Assembly: GCA_017644185.1 (NCBI GenBank)
Contig: JAEPMA010000002.1
Location: forward strand, 1 to 64,000
Direction: 5' to 3'
DNA from: Rhodospirillales bacterium
Lineage (GTDB): Bacteria; Pseudomonadota; Alphaproteobacteria; Rhodospirillales; Casp-alpha2
DNA length: 64,000 nt
Shown: positions 43,575-53,153 of the stretch, piece after piece
Layout of the letters: each line of letters opens with the position of its first letter
How positions within the stretch are numbered: position 1 is the stretch's first letter
The notes under the pieces: model-generated
The model's database searches: none
Seen by the model: the letters and a program-made list of their open reading frames with translations, nothing else
What the model was told of the DNA's origin: nothing
Translations under genes and position numbers: made by a program

Positions 43575-44573
43575 ATGAGCATCCCCACCGATATGAACTG
43601 CATCGAAATCACGGAACCGGGCGGTCCCGACGTCCTCAAACCGACGAAACGCCCTGTCCCCTCACCTGATAAGGGCGAGGTCCTGATCAAGATCGCAGCG
43701 GCGGGCGTCAACCGTCCCGACTGCGTTCAGCGCCAGGGGCATTACGCGCCGCCTGAAGGCGTGACCGATATTCCCGGGCTTGAAGTCGCGGGCGAGGTTG
43801 TCGCACTGGGTGAAGGGGTTACGGGTTTCACGGCCGGTGACAAGGTTTGCGCGCTGGTCGCCGGCGGCGGCTATGCTGAATACGTCTGCGCCCCCGTCCC
43901 ACAGGTTCTGCCGGTCCCCGAGGGTCTTTCGATCGTCGAGGCGGCAGCGTTACCGGAAACCTGCATGACGGTCTGGACCAACGTATTCGAGCGCGGCCAC
44001 CTGGCGCCCGGCGAGGCGCTTCTGGTGCATGGCGGCTCAAGCGGGATCGGCACGACCGCCGTCCAGATTGCCTCGCAACTGGGCTCGCGCGTGATGGTGA
44101 CCGCCGGCAGCGATGAAAAATGCCAGGCGTGCCTGAATCTCGGCGCCGAACGGGCGGTCAACTACCGAGAAGAGGACTTTGTGGCGGCCGCCAAGGAATT
44201 CTCCAAGGGCGGCGTCAACGTGATCCTCGACATGGTGGGGGGCGATTATATCGAAAAGAACATCAAGGCATGCGCGCCGGACGCCCGGATCGTCAATATC
44301 GCGTTCCTGCGCGGCCCGAAAGTCGAGGTCAATTTCATGCCGCTGATGCTGAAAAGACTGACCCTGACCGGCTCGACGCTCCGTTCACAATCTATTGAAC
44401 GTAAAGGCGAAATTGCCCGCGAACTGAAGAAAGTTGTCTGGCCGCTGATCGAGGCGGGACGCGTCAAACCGGTGATCCACAAGGTTTTCAGCCTGAACGA
44501 GGCCGCCCAGGCGCACGAACTGATGGAAAGTAACGCGCATATCGGCAAGATCATGCTCAAAATCGCCGAATAA
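43575..44573 (+). CDS. NAD(P)H-quinone oxidoreductase (PIG3/zeta-crystallin-like MDR)
   Basis: A 332-residue zinc-free medium-chain reductase that reduces quinones with NADPH. It has the N-terminal GroES-like fold (AAGVNRPDCVQRQGHY), GLEVAGEVVALGEGV, the VHGGSSGIGTTAVQIA Rossmann loop and the ILDMVGGDY segment. No zinc cysteine cluster is seen. It lies between DUF1192 and trcR, a conserved alphaproteobacterial trio. Confidence 0.9.
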   Translation: MSIPTDMNCIEITEPGGPDVLKPTKRPVPSPDKGEVLIKIAAAGVNRPDCVQRQGHYAPPEGVTDIPGLEVAGEVVALGEGVTGFTAGDKVCALVAGGGYAEYVCAPVPQVLPVPEGLSIVEAAALPETCMTVWTNVFERGHLAPGEALLVHGGSSGIGTTAVQIASQLGSRVMVTAGSDEKCQACLNLGAERAVNYREEDFVAAAKEFSKGGVNVILDMVGGDYIEKNIKACAPDARIVNIAFLRGPKVEVNFMPLMLKRLTLTGSTLRSQSIERKGEIARELKKVVWPLIEAGRVKPVIHKVFSLNEAAQAHELMESNAHIGKIMLKIAE

Positions 44574-44691
44574 GGGCATATAAAAAAGCGTGAAGAGGCT
44601 TTGACCCGGGACCAGACGTGCGTTTATAAAGGCGCCGAGTTTTAACCGGAATGCCATCCGGTCAATCCCTGATGTTCGAGAGGAAAGTGTT

Positions 44692-45333
44692 ATGGCGCAT
44701 CCATTGATGCCAAAGGGTACTGCCGTTTGGCTCGTCGACAATACGACGCTCACCTTCAAGCAGATTGCCGAATTCTGCGGCCTGCACGAGCTCGAGGTTC
44801 AGGCGATTGCCGACGGTGACGTGGCAGTCGGCATGCAGGGTCTCGATCCGGTCAAGGCCGGCGCGCTCACGGCCGAGGAAGTCGAACGCTGCGAAGGGGA
44901 CCCGAACGCCGTTCTGCAGATGGTGAAGCCGAACATTCCGCAGCCCAAGGCTCGCCAGAAAGGTGCCCGTTATACACCGGTATCGAAGCGCGGTGACCGC
45001 CCGAATGCGATTTCGTGGCTGGTAAAGAACTACCCGGAACTGTCGGATGCGCAGATTTCCAAACTGATCGGTACCACCAAACCGACCATCACGTCGGTTC
45101 GCGACCGTACGCACTGGAATTCGCCCAACATCAAGGCGGAAAACCCGGTTGGGCTCGGCCTTTGTGCCGCCACCGACCTGGAAAAAGCCGTCGCCGTCGC
45201 GCGGGCACGTTCCAAGACGGTTCACGCCCCGAAATCCGATGCAGCCCCAGCCACCTCCGACGCCCCCATCGCGGCGCCGCCGCAGATGGAAATGCCGAGC
45301 GAAAGCACGGGGGAAAGCGGTAGCGAGAGCTGA
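44692..45333 (+). CDS. trcR: Cell-cycle transcriptional regulator TrcR (DUF1013)
   Basis: A 213-residue DUF1013 protein. It starts AHPLMPKGTAVWLVDNTTLT and has two helix-turn-helix-like segments: FKQIAEFCGLHELEVQAIADG (about 22-42) and AQISKLIGTTKPTITSVRDR (about 118-137). The tail is Ala/Pro/Ser-rich and disordered. Caulobacter TrcR associates with RNA polymerase at cell-cycle and ribosomal promoters. A good ribosome site (GAGAGGAAAG) precedes the ATG and a bidirectional terminator follows. Confidence 0.93.
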   Translation: MAHPLMPKGTAVWLVDNTTLTFKQIAEFCGLHELEVQAIADGDVAVGMQGLDPVKAGALTAEEVERCEGDPNAVLQMVKPNIPQPKARQKGARYTPVSKRGDRPNAISWLVKNYPELSDAQISKLIGTTKPTITSVRDRTHWNSPNIKAENPVGLGLCAATDLEKAVAVARARSKTVHAPKSDAAPATSDAPIAAPPQMEMPSESTGESGSES

Positions 45334-45360
45334 CCCCGCTTTAAAACCGAATAAAAAAAA

Positions 45361-45386
45361 CGGCCGATCATCGATCGGCCGTTTTT
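45361..45386. terminator. Bidirectional terminator between trcR and the cytochrome c gene
   Basis: A nine-base-pair stem, CGGCCGATC (45361-45369) with GATCGGCCG (45373-45381), loop ATC, has eight A before it (45353-45360) and five T after it, so it can end transcripts from both sides. Confidence 0.93.
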
Positions 45387-45405
45387 GTTTAGTGTCGGAC
45401 GTACG

Positions 45406-45789
45406 TCAGTGCGACTTCAGGTACTCGATGACCGCCTTGCGCTCATCTTCCTTGGGCAGCTTAAGGTTCATCAGTGACCGGTTGCCCGTTTTGTCCTGGG
45501 TGTATTTGGTCGGGTTTTCGAGGTAAGCCATCAGCTCATCCTCGGTCCACGTCCAGTCCGCGCCTTTAAGACCTTTGTAGCGGTTATAACCGTCCGCGGT
45601 GCCCGCCTTCCGTCCGACGACGCCCGCAAGTGACGGGCCGACGCGGTGCTTGCCGGCTTCAAGCGTGTGGCAGGCCTTACACTTGTTGAAGACCTTCGCC
45701 CCGTCGGCGGCAGCAGCCGTACCCGGCAGGACCGCCAACGATACGGCGCAGGATGCAAGACAACCAAAGAAAATATTCGTCAGTTTCAT
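45406..45789 (-). CDS. Class I c-type cytochrome (cytochrome c2-like)
   Basis: A 127-residue periplasmic electron carrier. The signal peptide ends at about TAAAA (residue 28); the haem motif is CKACH (37-41) and the likely axial Met is Met107 in NRSLMNLKLP. It has the mitochondrial-type c2 layout, with GPSLAGVVGRKAGT and the YLENPTKY segment. It likely passes electrons from the bc1 complex to a terminal oxidase. A GCAGGGC/GCCCTGC hairpin (45817-45836) lies in its leader. Confidence 0.92.
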   Translation of the reverse strand: MKLTNIFFGCLASCAVSLAVLPGTAAAADGAKVFNKCKACHTLEAGKHRVGPSLAGVVGRKAGTADGYNRYKGLKGADWTWTEDELMAYLENPTKYTQDKTGNRSLMNLKLPKEDERKAVIEYLKSH

Positions 45790-45911
45790 GTTACCAAACC
45801 TTTTCCAGTCACGTGTGCAGGGCCTTATCGCCCTGCCGAATCCCCCGTGGAAAACCTAACGTTTCATTTCCCACGAGGAAAGGTTTCTCACATTAACTTT
45901 TGTAGTTTCGA

Positions 45912-47186
45912 TCAGCCTTCCAGCAGCTTCTCAGTGCAAACTTCCTCGATCGCCGCTGTCAGCACCGTCATCGCCACCTTGATCTCGTCGACACTCGGTA
46001 GCGTCGGCGCGATACGGATGTTTCGGTCATGCGGATCCTTACCGTACGGATACGTCGCACCCGCAGGCGTGATCTTCACACCCGCATCAGAACAGCGCTT
46101 GATGATCTTCTTCGCGCATCCGTCGAGCACATCGACGCTGACGAAATAACCGCCTTCGGGTTTGGTCCAGGTGGCAAGCCCGGTGCCGCCGAGTGCTTTT
46201 TCCAGTGCCTCGTCGACGGCGGCGAATTTCGGCGCCACCAGTTCGGCGTGCTTTTTCATGTGCTCAAGAATGCCGTTCATATCTTTGAAGAAGCGGACAT
46301 GCCGCATCTGGTTGATCTTGTCCGGCCCGATCATCGCATAAAAGATCTTGTCCAGGTGATCCTTCACGTTTTCGGGGCTGGACGCCATCACCGCGACCCC
46401 TGCACCGGCGTGGGTGATCTTGGAGGTCGATCCGAACACGATGGCGCGGTTATCGTTCCCCGCCCTTTCGCAGGCCGTCATGATGTCGCTCAGGCTGGCC
46501 GGGCCGTTGCCGAGGTGATGAACGGCGTAGGCATTATCCCACATGATGCGGAAATCCTTGGCGGCAGCGGGCATGGTGGCGAGCGCCTCGACCATTTCAT
46601 CGGTGTAGGTTTCGCCCGAGGGATTGGAGTATTTCGGCACGCACCAGATGCCCTTCACAGACGCATCCTCGGCGACGAGCGCACGAACCGCGTCCATATC
46701 CGGGCCGTCCGGCGTCATCTCGACGTTGATCATCTCGATCCCGAGCCTCTCGCAGATCGCGAAGTGACGGTCGTAACCCGGCACCGGACAAATGAACTTC
46801 GGTGACTGGTCGCGCCAAGGGCCGTCGCCGTCCGGCATGCCGAAAGACATGGCGTTGGCGAGAACGTCCCACATCATGGTGAGACTGGAATTCCCTCCGA
46901 CAATGACGCGATCCGGCTCGGTCCCAAGAAACTCGGCGAACAGCCGGCGCGCTTCCGGAATCCCGGCAAGCCCGCCGTAATTCCTGAGATCGGTTCCATC
47001 CTCTGATTTGGTTTCGCCGTGCGTCACGCAGGTCAGCAGGTCGTCCGCCAGATCGAGTTGTTCCGGCGACGGCTTACCGCGCGTCATGTCGAGGCTCAGG
47101 TTGCGGCCCCGGAGTTGATCCATCCGTGCGGCTGCGTCCTTATGGCGCGCGCTGACGGCATCCTTGTCGGCTTGGGTGAGATCCAT
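45912..47186 (-). CDS. Aminotransferase class I, aspartate aminotransferase-like (PF12897 type)
   Basis: A 424-residue PLP enzyme of the subgroup containing Corynebacterium AspT. Visible are the N-terminal LSLDMTRGKPSPEQLDL, NYGGLAGIPEARRLFAEFLG, GGNSSLTMMWD, WDNAYAVHHL (PLP Asp) and GSTSKITHAGAGVAVMA with the Schiff-base lysine. It probably transfers amino groups from aspartate or related acids. I chose ATG 47186, preceded by AAGGA; the frame is open further upstream without a ribosome site. Confidence 0.88.
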   Translation of the reverse strand: MDLTQADKDAVSARHKDAAARMDQLRGRNLSLDMTRGKPSPEQLDLADDLLTCVTHGETKSEDGTDLRNYGGLAGIPEARRLFAEFLGTEPDRVIVGGNSSLTMMWDVLANAMSFGMPDGDGPWRDQSPKFICPVPGYDRHFAICERLGIEMINVEMTPDGPDMDAVRALVAEDASVKGIWCVPKYSNPSGETYTDEMVEALATMPAAAKDFRIMWDNAYAVHHLGNGPASLSDIMTACERAGNDNRAIVFGSTSKITHAGAGVAVMASSPENVKDHLDKIFYAMIGPDKINQMRHVRFFKDMNGILEHMKKHAELVAPKFAAVDEALEKALGGTGLATWTKPEGGYFVSVDVLDGCAKKIIKRCSDAGVKITPAGATYPYGKDPHDRNIRIAPTLPSVDEIKVAMTVLTAAIEEVCTEKLLEG

Positions 47187-47211
47187 ATCCAATTCCTTTT
47201 CTTGTTCGTGT

Positions 47212-47982
47212 TTAGTCGACGTCGACGGGATAATTCTGGGGCAGACGGCCGCCATCACAATAGACCGTCTCGCCGGTCACATAGCTGGCATCATCGGAGG
47301 CGAGGAACACGCAAACAGAGGCGACCTCATCCGGCTCTCCCGGGCGGCCGAGCGGCGTGCGCGAAAGAACGCGGCGGCGCGCCGCATCGTCGGCCATCAT
47401 CGTCTTGCCCATCTCGGTGGCAATCGTGCCGGGGCCGACAGCGTTCACGCGGATACCGTGCGGCGCGAGCGACAGCGCCATGGACTTGGTCAGTTGAAGC
47501 ACGCCCCCCTTGCAGACCGTATAAGGCAGCGCCACCGGGATCGCCATGACGGCGTTGACGGACGACATGTTGACGATCGATCCGAACCCCTGCTTGACCA
47601 TCTGCTTGGCAGCCGACTGCCCGGCATAGAAGAATCCGGTCAGATTGACGTTGAGGGTGTTGTTCCAATCTTCTTCTGTCAGGTCGAGGAAGTCCTTGGC
47701 GATCAGGATCGCGGCGTTGGCGAGCATCACATCGACCTGGCCATAAGCATCGACGGCGGCAGCGACCAGATCGTCGCAGTCGGATTTCTTCGAGACGTCG
47801 CAGCTAAAGTACATCGCCTCGCCACCGTCCTTGCGGATCTTGGCGGCAACGCCCTCGCCCTTGCCGTCCTGGATATCGGAGACGACGACCTTCGCCCCTT
47901 CACGCGCGAAACGTAGCGCGCATGCCTCACCAATTCCCTGTGCCGCCCCGGTGACGATGCAGACCTTGTCCTTCAACCGCAT
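47212..47982 (-). CDS. SDR-family oxidoreductase
   Basis: A 256-residue classical short-chain dehydrogenase. It has TGAAQGIGEA, Asp in VVVSDIQDG (suggesting NAD+), NAAIL, the catalytic Ser in MSSVNAV and YTVCK (Tyr-x3-Lys), and the GPGTIATEMG substrate loop. It resembles sugar or 3-hydroxyacyl dehydrogenases; the substrate is unknown. It precedes the aminotransferase by 25 bases on the same strand and is divergent from the decarboxylase gene. Confidence 0.88.
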   Translation of the reverse strand: MRLKDKVCIVTGAAQGIGEACALRFAREGAKVVVSDIQDGKGEGVAAKIRKDGGEAMYFSCDVSKKSDCDDLVAAAVDAYGQVDVMLANAAILIAKDFLDLTEEDWNNTLNVNLTGFFYAGQSAAKQMVKQGFGSIVNMSSVNAVMAIPVALPYTVCKGGVLQLTKSMALSLAPHGIRVNAVGPGTIATEMGKTMMADDAARRRVLSRTPLGRPGEPDEVASVCVFLASDDASYVTGETVYCDGGRLPQNYPVDVD

Positions 47983-48095
47983 GACTACTCCTTTGCCGAC
48001 CGGATTTCGGCCGATTTAAGCCCGGTGATTTGCTTTATCCAAGGGTGTATAACATTCCTAATTGCAGAATGAAAAAGCCTTCAGGGGGGCAAATC

Positions 48096-49367
48096 ATGAA
48101 AATTCAGCAGGAAGCACTGATCGAGGCGATCCGGCACGGCATTGTGGATGGCGACACCACCGCCATCGGCGTCATGGACTTCGACGGCCTCGCGGCGACG
48201 GTGGCAGATCTCAAATCCGCGTTCTCGCCGAACTTCTATCACACGTTCGCGGTCAAGGCGAACGCACTCAGAAACGTGCTGATCAAACTGCAACAGCTTG
48301 GTATCGGCGCGGAAGTCGCGAGCCCGGGGGAGCTTGAACTCGCGGTCTCCGCCGGATTTTCAGCCGACCGGGTCATCTTCGATTCCCCTGCAAAAACCAA
48401 GGCCGACATCCGGCGCTGCCTGCAGGACGGGATTTCGTTCAATCTCGACAACGAACAGGAACTGGCACGCGTCGATGAAATGATCAAGGAGTACCCGGAC
48501 ACGAGCGCCGTGATCGGTTTCCGGGTTAATCCGCAGATCGGGTCCGGAAAGATCAGTTCCACCAGCACGGCCACCAGCACATCGAAGTTCGGCTTCGCCC
48601 TCGCGGACGGTGACAATCGCGCGAGGTTGATCCAGATCTACGCCGACCGGCCGTGGCTGAAATCCATGCACACCCATTCGGGTTCACAGGGCTGCCCGCT
48701 CGAGCTGATGGCACAGGGGATATCCGTGATCACGGAACTCTGCGAAGAGATCAACGCCCGGATTGGCAGTCAACAGATCGAGCGGATCGATATCGGCGGC
48801 GGCCTTCCGGTCAACTTCACGTCCGACGAAGTAACGCCGACATTTTCGGAATACGCCGCGGTTTTAAAAGACACCGTGCCGGTGCTGTTCACCGACAAAT
48901 ATCAGGTGAAGACTGAGTTCGGCCGCGCCATCGCCGCCAAGAACGGCTTCATGATCACGCGCGTCGAATACACAAAAGAGATGGGCGGCCGCTTCATCGC
49001 CACCACCCACGCCGGCGCGCAGGTGATGACCCGGACGGCGTTTCTGCCTGAATCCTGGCCGGTCAGAGCCGAAGGCTACAAACCCGACGGCGAACTCAGG
49101 ACCGAGAACGTGGTTGAAACCGACGTCGCCGGCCCCTGCTGCTTCGCCGCTGACCTCGTGGCCAAGAAAGTGATGTTGCCGAAGCTGGAACCCGACGATT
49201 ACGTCGTCGTCTACGACACCGGCGCCTATTACTTCTCGAACCACTTCGACTACAACGCGCTACCGCGCCTTGCCGTCTATGCCGCCGAGAAAGGTGCGTC
49301 GAACAGCTTGCTGACGTTGATCCGGCGTGCCGAAACGCTGGGCGAAGTCGTCAACAATATGAGCTGA
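48096..49367 (+). CDS. PLP decarboxylase, DapDC/ODC family (alanine racemase fold), substrate unknown
   Basis: A 423-residue fold-type III PLP enzyme. The PLP lysine is in HTFAVKANALRNV; the family also shows GAEVASPGELELA, MHTHSGSQGCP and the phosphate-binding DIGGGLPVNF. The active-site Cys region reads GPCCFAADL, unlike the CES-D of lysA-type enzymes or the CDG-D of ornithine decarboxylases, so the substrate is uncertain and may be a D-amino or modified diamino acid. I chose ATG 48096, which has AGGGGGG six bases upstream. Confidence 0.8.
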   Translation: MKIQQEALIEAIRHGIVDGDTTAIGVMDFDGLAATVADLKSAFSPNFYHTFAVKANALRNVLIKLQQLGIGAEVASPGELELAVSAGFSADRVIFDSPAKTKADIRRCLQDGISFNLDNEQELARVDEMIKEYPDTSAVIGFRVNPQIGSGKISSTSTATSTSKFGFALADGDNRARLIQIYADRPWLKSMHTHSGSQGCPLELMAQGISVITELCEEINARIGSQQIERIDIGGGLPVNFTSDEVTPTFSEYAAVLKDTVPVLFTDKYQVKTEFGRAIAAKNGFMITRVEYTKEMGGRFIATTHAGAQVMTRTAFLPESWPVRAEGYKPDGELRTENVVETDVAGPCCFAADLVAKKVMLPKLEPDDYVVVYDTGAYYFSNHFDYNALPRLAVYAAEKGASNSLLTLIRRAETLGEVVNNMS

Positions 49368-49384
49368 CGCCCTCGCCCGCGGTT

Positions 49385-51295
49385 CTATTTCCGGGCCGAG
49401 CCCAAGCCGGATCCTTCGAGCGCCTCGGTGATCTCATCCAGAATGACCGGGTCATCGATGGTCGCCGGCATCTTCCACGCCTTATTGTCGGCGATGGACT
49501 GCATGGTGCCGCGCAGGATCTTGCCCGACCGGGTCTTCGGCAGACGCTGAACGACCGTCGCCTGCTTGAAGGCGGCCACGGGTCCGATCTTCTGGCGGAC
49601 AAGCTGCACGACCTCGTTGACGATGTCTTCCGGCTCTTTCGTGACCCCAGCCTTCAAGACCAGGAAGCCGAACGGCAACTGCCCCTTCATCTGGTCGTCG
49701 ACACCGATCACAGCGCATTCAGCGACATCAGGGTGCGACGCCAACACTTCCTCCATCCCACCCGTCGAGAGCCGGTGACCGGCGACGTTAATGATGTCGT
49801 CGGTTCTGGCCATGATCGAGATGTAGCCGTCTTCGTCGAACATCCCGGCGTCTGCGGTTTTATAGTATCCCGGGTATTCTTCCAGATACGCGTCCTTGAA
49901 GCGTTGATCCGCGTTCCAGAGCGTCAATAAGCTGGATGGCGGCATCGGCAGCTTGACGCAAATCGCGCCGATATCGCCCGCCGGGACTTCTTCGTGGGTT
50001 TCTTCGTGCAGGACTTTCACGTTCCAGCCCGGGACCGGTTTGGTCGGCGAGCCCGCCTTGACCGGGTACTCGTGCAACCCCAGGCAATTGGATGCAATCG
50101 GCCAACCGGTTTCCGTCTGCCACCAGTGATCGACAACCGGCACTTTGAGGACTTCCATCGCCCAGTAAAGGGTGTCGGGGTCTGTGCGCTCACCGGCCAG
50201 GAACAGCGCCTTGAAGTGCGAGAGATCGTATTTTCCAAGAAGCTCCGCTTTCGGGTCTTCCTTTCTAATCGCCCGGAACGCCGTCGGCGCGGTGAACAGG
50301 GTCTTGATCTTGTGATCGGAAATCACCCGCCAGAACGCACCCGCGTCCGGCGTGCCGACCGGTTTGCCCTCGTACAAGACCGTCGTGCAGCCATGCATCA
50401 GCGGCGCATAGACGATGTACGAGTGCCCGACCACCCAACCGACGTCGGATGCCGCCCAGTACACGTCGCCGGGGTCGACACCGTAGATGTTCTTCATCGA
50501 CCATTTCAGGGCGACCGCATGACCACCGTTGTCACGGACCACCCCTTTGGGCTGACCGGTCGTCCCGGAGGTATAGAGAATATAAAGGGGATGGCTCGAT
50601 TCCACCGAGACGCAGTCGGCAGGCGACGCGGCATTCATCGCGTCATCCCAATCCAGGTGTTTGGTCGCGGTCGCCTTTGCCTCGCATTCCGGGCGCTGCT
50701 TGATCATGCAGACACTAGGCTTGTGCTTGGCGATCTCGATCGCCTCGTTCAGAAGCGGCATATATTCGATGACGCGGTTGACCTCGATCCCGCAGGTCGC
50801 CGACATGATGGCTTTTGGTTTCGCATCGTCGATGCGCACCGCCAGTTCGTTCGCCGCAAACCCGCCGAACACGACCGAATGGATCGCACCCAGGCGTGCG
50901 CATGCCAGCATGGCAATGGCGGCTTCCGGGATCATCGGCATGTAGATGACGACACGGTCGCCTTTGTCCACCCCCTCCGCTTTCAGCGCACCCGCAACCC
51001 TCGACACTTCGTCCAACAATTCGGCGTACGTGTATTTCCTGACGGTGCCGCCCGTGACGGGGCTGTCGTAGATCAGCGCCGTCTGGTCGGCGCGCCCGTC
51101 TTCGACGTGGCGGTCGAGGCAGTTATAGCAGGTGTTGAGTTCGCCCCCTTTGAACCAGCGGTAAAACGGCGCGTTGCTGTCATCCAGGACCTTGTCCCAT
51201 TTCTTGGTCCACGTGATCGCCTCGGCGGCATCACCCCAAAACCCTTCCGGATTGTCGATGGACCGGGCGTAGGCTTCTTCGAAGGCGTTGGTCAT
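49385..51295 (-). CDS. prpE: Propionyl-CoA synthetase PrpE
   Basis: A 636-residue acyl-adenylate ligase activating propionate (and possibly acetate). The AMP-binding P-loop is ILYTSGTTGQPKGVVRDNGGH, whose RDNGGH extension is typical of PrpE rather than Acs. HWWQTETGWPIASN and RTDDIINVAGHRLSTGGMEE follow, and the catalytic lysine is in RSGKILRGT. AGGGAG lies upstream of the ATG. It is divergent from the acyl-CoA synthetase gene with a 129-base shared control region, and its stop faces the decarboxylase stop across 17 bases. Confidence 0.93.
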   Translation of the reverse strand: MTNAFEEAYARSIDNPEGFWGDAAEAITWTKKWDKVLDDSNAPFYRWFKGGELNTCYNCLDRHVEDGRADQTALIYDSPVTGGTVRKYTYAELLDEVSRVAGALKAEGVDKGDRVVIYMPMIPEAAIAMLACARLGAIHSVVFGGFAANELAVRIDDAKPKAIMSATCGIEVNRVIEYMPLLNEAIEIAKHKPSVCMIKQRPECEAKATATKHLDWDDAMNAASPADCVSVESSHPLYILYTSGTTGQPKGVVRDNGGHAVALKWSMKNIYGVDPGDVYWAASDVGWVVGHSYIVYAPLMHGCTTVLYEGKPVGTPDAGAFWRVISDHKIKTLFTAPTAFRAIRKEDPKAELLGKYDLSHFKALFLAGERTDPDTLYWAMEVLKVPVVDHWWQTETGWPIASNCLGLHEYPVKAGSPTKPVPGWNVKVLHEETHEEVPAGDIGAICVKLPMPPSSLLTLWNADQRFKDAYLEEYPGYYKTADAGMFDEDGYISIMARTDDIINVAGHRLSTGGMEEVLASHPDVAECAVIGVDDQMKGQLPFGFLVLKAGVTKEPEDIVNEVVQLVRQKIGPVAAFKQATVVQRLPKTRSGKILRGTMQSIADNKAWKMPATIDDPVILDEITEALEGSGLGSARK

Positions 51296-51424
51296 CTATG
51301 TTTCTCCCTGCAAGGCGCGTTCGGTTTTAACCGCGCTCTTTAACTTGTCGAATGTCTTCGGCATTATGCAAAAAAACAAATTCGCGTGCACGTTTCAAAC
51401 ACGTGTTTCCATGGGAGCCGCAGC

Positions 51425-53056
51425 ATGAGCGACGTGAATATCTACGACATTGATCTGGATCAAACCCCGGCCAACTACACGCCGTTGTCGCCCTTAAGCT
51501 TCATCCGGCGCTCGGCCGCCGTCTACCCCGACGTCACGTCGATTATTCACGGCCAGCGGCGCTATACATGGAAAGAGACATACGCCCGCTGCAAACGATT
51601 GGGCTCGGCGCTTCAAAAGCGCGGTATCAAGAAAGGCGACACCGTCGCCGTGATGGCGTCGAACACGCCAGAAATGTACGAATGCGCCTTCGGCCCGGCG
51701 ATGATCGGCGCAGTGGTAAACACCCTCAATGTGCGTCTCGACGGCGAGATTATCGGCTTCTCCCTCAACCACGGCGAAGCGAAAGTGTTGATCACCGACA
51801 CCGAGTTTTCGGCCACCATCAAGGTCGCGCTTGAGAAGATCGGCCGCGACATCATCGTCATCGACATCGACGACCCGGAATATGATGGCGAGGGCGAGAA
51901 ACTGGGCGAGATGGATTACGAAGCGTTTCTCGCGACCGGGGATGATAATCTGGAATGGGACATCCCCGACAACGAGTGGGACGCCATCAGCCTGAATTAC
52001 ACGTCCGGCACGACCGGCGACCCCAAGGGCGTCGTCTACCACCACCGGGGCGCTTACCTGAACGCGACCTGCAACGTGCTCGGCTGGAACATGACGCACC
52101 ACCCGGTCTATCTGTGGACATTACCGATGTTCCATTGCAACGGCTGGTGCTTCCCCTGGACCATCGCCGCGTTGGCGGGCACTAACGTGTGCCTCAGAAG
52201 GGTCAACGCGAAAGAGATTTTTGCCGCCATCGCCGATCACGGCGTCACACACTTCTGCGGCGCGCCGATCGTGCTCAACTTCGTTATTAACGCGACAGAC
52301 GAGGAACGACGCCCCTTCGATCACAAGGTCGATATCATGACCGCCGCCGCGCCCCCACCAGCGACGACCCTCTCAAAAATCCAGGAACAGGGCTTCAACG
52401 TGACCCACGCGTACGGTTTGACGGAGACTTACGGCCCTGCCGTGATGTGCGCGTGGAAAGAAGAATGGAATGACGAACCGATCGAGAAGCAGGCCTATCT
52501 TAAAGCGCGCCAGGGCGTGAAGTATCACATGCTCGAAGAGCTCTGCATTATGGACCCGGAAACCATGCAGCCCGTTCCCGCCGACGGCGAGACCATGGGT
52601 GAGGTGATGTTCAAGGGTAATATCGTCATGAAGGGATACCTGAAGAACAAGAAAACCACGGACGCCTCGCTATCGGGTGGCTGGTTTCACTCAGGCGACT
52701 TGGGCGTTCTTCAGCCGGACGGCTATATCCAGCTTAAGGACAGATCGAAGGACATCATCATTTCGGGTGGGGAAAACATCTCGTCAATCGAGGTCGAGAG
52801 CGTGCTTTATAAGCACCCGGATGTGATTTCGGCGGCCGTCGTCGCCAAGCCTGACGACAAGTGGGGAGAGACACCCTGCGCGTTTCTTGAGATGAAGACC
52901 GGATCGACGGCAACCCCCGACGACATCATCAAGTTCTGCCGCGACCATCTCGCGCACTACAAGTGCCCGAAGAGCGTGGTCTTCACCGATCTGCCGAAAA
53001 CGTCTACCGGCAAGATCCAGAAGTTCAAGCTACGCGAACAGGCAAGGGACGTGTAA
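51425..53056 (+). CDS. Acyl-CoA synthetase (medium/short-chain fatty acid or dimethylmalonyl type)
   Basis: A 543-residue AMP-forming ligase. Its P-loop is LNYTSGTTGDPKGVVYHHRGA; PMFHCNGWCFPWTIAA, HAYGLTETYGPA, HSGDLGV, DIIISGGENISSIEVE and the C-terminal STGKIQKFKLRE are all present. HHRGAYLN and MFHCNGWCFPW place it with the group of short/medium-chain and DmdB-like (methylmercaptopropionate) acyl-CoA ligases; the exact acid is unknown. I chose ATG 51425 with GGGAG upstream. A paired repeat and terminator follow. Confidence 0.88.
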   Translation: MSDVNIYDIDLDQTPANYTPLSPLSFIRRSAAVYPDVTSIIHGQRRYTWKETYARCKRLGSALQKRGIKKGDTVAVMASNTPEMYECAFGPAMIGAVVNTLNVRLDGEIIGFSLNHGEAKVLITDTEFSATIKVALEKIGRDIIVIDIDDPEYDGEGEKLGEMDYEAFLATGDDNLEWDIPDNEWDAISLNYTSGTTGDPKGVVYHHRGAYLNATCNVLGWNMTHHPVYLWTLPMFHCNGWCFPWTIAALAGTNVCLRRVNAKEIFAAIADHGVTHFCGAPIVLNFVINATDEERRPFDHKVDIMTAAAPPPATTLSKIQEQGFNVTHAYGLTETYGPAVMCAWKEEWNDEPIEKQAYLKARQGVKYHMLEELCIMDPETMQPVPADGETMGEVMFKGNIVMKGYLKNKKTTDASLSGGWFHSGDLGVLQPDGYIQLKDRSKDIIISGGENISSIEVESVLYKHPDVISAAVVAKPDDKWGETPCAFLEMKTGSTATPDDIIKFCRDHLAHYKCPKSVVFTDLPKTSTGKIQKFKLREQARDV

Positions 53057-53064
53057 GCGCTCTC

Positions 53065-53137
53065 GTCATTCCCGCGCACGCGGGAACCCAGAAATCAGGT
53101 TACGCTCGACTAGTTCCCCGCTTTCGCGGGGATGACG
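53065..53137. repeat. Paired palindromic repeat (GTCAT...ATGAC)
   Basis: Same layout as at 15215-15284 and 57344-57417: the arm GTCATTCCCGCGCACGCGGG and the mirrored arm CCCCGCTTTCGCGGGGATGAC enclose about 35 less conserved bases. It lies just after the acyl-CoA synthetase stop. Confidence 0.8.
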
Positions 53138-53153
53138 AAAGGTAAAAAAACAA

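Noticed and set aside
49994..51343. Plus-strand frame of 449 codons opposite prpE
   Set aside because: prpE is certain from its motifs; the opposite frame is Arg/His-rich and typical of high-G+C shadow coding.
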